The notes under the pieces: generated by a model
Seen by the model: the letters and a program-made list of their open reading frames with translations, nothing else
Databases searched by the model: none
Told to the model about the DNA's origin: nothing
Shown: positions 61,855-64,000 of the stretch, piece after piece
Position numbering within the stretch: position 1 is the first letter of the stretch
Layout of the letters: every line of letters starts with the position of its first letter
DNA from: Mytilus edulis
Taxonomy: Eukaryota > Mollusca > Bivalvia > Mytilida > Mytilidae
Assembly: GCF_963676685.1 (NCBI RefSeq)
Contig: NC_092350.1
Coordinates: 41,883,373 to 41,947,372, forward strand
DNA: 64,000 bases
Reading direction: 5' to 3'
Made by a program: the position numbers and the translations under genes

Positions 61855-64000
61855 TACATACTTTATTGAAAACTTTTACATTTGTTAGTTTGATACAGAA
61901 AGTACCGGTACCTTATCCTGTCCTCGTTAAACATTAAATTGTATATTTAGAAAAATTGTTAGTAATTGTTAGTACTCAAAATTATAAAATATATATACAG
62001 TATATTATTGTGTATCAATTATTTCAATATTGATCAATAAAGTGAGAATTTTATTTAAGAGAGAAAGTGAGAAGAGAAGAGAAAATAATAAATAATTAAA
62101 ACACAAATGCAAAACAAAAACAAAAAAAATAAAAACTGGAGAAAAAAAAATAAAAAAAAAAAAAATAAAATAATAGAAAGTTCTTGAAATTTGGAATTTG
62201 GCAGCAGTATTTTTTTCTTAAGATACAACATTAAATAAATTTGGCAAAGTTGGTTTTCCATTGTAAATAATTCATACAAACACAAAACAGATATTAGAGA
62301 ATGTATATGCATTTTTGGCACAAAACAAGAACAAAAGACAATAAACAATAAACAACATATAACAGTATATTATATAAAAACATATATGTTGGTGTGAGAA
62401 GGCTAAAATAAAAAGCACAATAACATTACATAGGGTAATGCTAATTAAGTTGCTTAAGTGTAAATTATTCTAATAATGGAAGCCAGGGGTCCCAGTAGAG
62501 GTTGGCAATGTGAAGAGGCTTTGTTTTAAAAAATATATTCTTTTCTAGTATTAGATTTTCTTTTAGATAGTTTTTCAGCCCTGCAAAATTTACTTGATTT
62601 TCACACAGTTTTGTTCTATAGATAAAAAATTTTGATAAAAGTATTATTAAGTTTTTTATTTTATTCTTTTCTGTTTTTCCTAAATTTCCGAATAAAATTA
62701 TATCCATGTTAAATGGAATAATTATTTGTGTTTGGTTATAAATCCAGTCCATGAGTCTTATCCACAGATCTGCTATTTTATGGCATGTCCAAAATATGTG
62801 TTCAATATCTTCAGTAACTTCACTGCAGAAAGTACATTTATCGCTTTGTTTTATTTTTATCTTAAATAAAAATTTATTTGTGCCCAATATTCTGTGTATT
62901 ATTCTATATTGGAACCAGTGGAGTTTTGAGCTTTTTGTGGAGTAAAAAGACATATTATGCACAGTTTTCCAATCAAAATTTTTGTTGAGTGTTAAGGACC
63001 ATTTTTCTTCACATCTAAGTTTAGTACTGCCTTTTTCAAATAAAACATTATACATATCTTTCGAGCCTTTTCTTGATAAAAAAAATATTCTTATATTATT
63101 TGGCATAATTGGTCCTAGTGTTTTATAACAATTGTTTATGAATATATAGTTTTTTAAAGCCTTTTTATATGATTTTATTGATGAAATGACCCCATTATAA
63201 GTAAGAAAGTTTGACTTAATTTTATAAATGTTTTGGAATTGTTGAAAAGTCATTAGTTTTCCCTCATCGTTTAATAAATCATTTATCAAAAAGATCCCTT
63301 TATCTATCCAGTCTTTATAGAAAATGGATGTTGTTCCTATTTTTATGTTTTCATTATTCCAGAGCGAATCTGATAAAAACTCCTCTTCATTTTTTGGTAT
63401 GAATTTATTTTGTAAATCTGTCCAAGCTTTAAAAACTTCTTCTCAAAAAGGGTTTTTACATCTTTTTGTTGGGCCTAAATAAACTAGGTTTTCAATACTA
63501 ATTTTTTCAGTACTTTCTAATAGCTTATTTAGTTTTGCGTTGTTTTTCAACAACCGTCTTATCCAAGTTAGTTTCAATCCTTTTATATATTTGTCAATAT
63601 CTATCATTTTCAGCCCTCCTAATTTGTGTTCAGAACATAATATTTCTCTTTTTATCTTGTCAGGTTTGTTTTCCCAAATAAATGAATAAATTTTGTCAGT
63701 TAGTTGTTTTAAAGTATTTTTGCATGGTGCTTGTAATGTTAAAAACAGATGGTTCAATTTTGAAATAATTAGTGTCTTAATGATAGTTATTTTTCCAACT
63801 GGTGTTAATGTTTGTTTAGACCAAATTTTTATTATATTTTCAATTTCTTTAATTCTTGGACCATAATTCAACAGTTCCATTTCATGCAAATTAACAGAAA
63901 AGTTTATTCCTAGTAATGTAAACCTACTGGAACCCCATTCCAATCCCCATTTTACACACATTGTGTCTTGACTATATTTTTTTTTGCCTACCCACACCAC
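61819..64000 (-). mobile_element. LINE retrotransposon, L1/Tx1-like, 3' part with poly(A)
   Basis: The element runs leftward. A 30-base T run at 61819-61848 is its poly(A) tail seen on the plus strand. An untranslated 3' region follows to 62464, then the end of ORF2. It continues beyond the right edge. The insertion point lies in what should be the CPSF3 intron after exon 5. Confidence 0.8.
62465..64000 (-). pseudogene. LINE ORF2 C-terminal half, one in-frame stop
   Basis: The frame runs from the window edge to TAA at 62465-62467 with a single TGA at 63443-63445; both sides are in the same frame. It lacks the RT catalytic box, which would lie to the right. It shows the typical post-RT text of L1/Tx1 ORF2: FTLLGINFS, WSKQTLTPVGKITIIKTLII, SFIWENKP, GGLKMIDIDKYIKG, and the zinc-finger-like CTFCSEVTEDIEHIFWTC. 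The lone stop and intact frame suggest a young copy or a sequence difference. Confidence 0.8.

Overview
This window looks like nuclear DNA of a bivalve mollusc, most likely a mussel of the Mytilus type. The evidence is AT-rich, intron-rich sequence with canonical GT-AG splice sites, two conserved eukaryotic housekeeping genes (a mitochondrial class I release factor and the CPSF73/CPSF3 endonuclease), an HSPA12-type Hsp70 gene in two copies (a family known to be expanded in bivalves), and a very dense load of short dispersed repeats of a kind I associate with mussel genomes. The taxonomic call is inference.

Layout, left to right. 1-5300: a broken transposase-like gene of a widespread invertebrate family, flanked by arrays of short palindromic ACAAAA..TTTTGT units. 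5594-18903 (minus strand): copy A of an HSPA12-like gene; its last exons lie outside the window or are lost. Its 5' exons encode a PDZ domain. 20.1-27.6 kb: intergenic DNA with a dead Crypton/DUF3504-type tyrosine recombinase gene (23283-25261) bounded by palindromic ends, plus several hairpin repeats. 27652-38397 (minus): copy B of the same gene, complete, eight exons, predicted 796 residues: PDZ domain, charged linker, Hsp70-type ATPase of the HSPA12 class. Both copies keep the same exon order, exon lengths and splice phases, so this is a tandem gene duplication; the linker has diverged and copy A has gained exons. 39.3-43.8 kb: gene-poor repeats. 43817-51527 (minus): a complete seven-exon mitochondrial release factor gene (MTRF1L type). 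51.9-55.3 kb: several non-autonomous DNA transposons, two with clear 5-bp target duplications. 55985-59580 (plus): the first five coding exons of CPSF3, which continues past the right edge. 61819-64000 (minus): the 3' part of an L1/Tx1-like LINE with its poly(A) tail, probably inside a CPSF3 intron.

Reverse-transcriptase fragments of one retroelement family (RYIDDVL motif, conserved 3' end) are scattered through the window on both strands, at least ten copies or pieces. The two housekeeping genes are unrelated in function. The most unusual gene structure is the predicted PDZ-Hsp70 (HSPA12) fusion, supported by in-frame splice phases in two independent copies.
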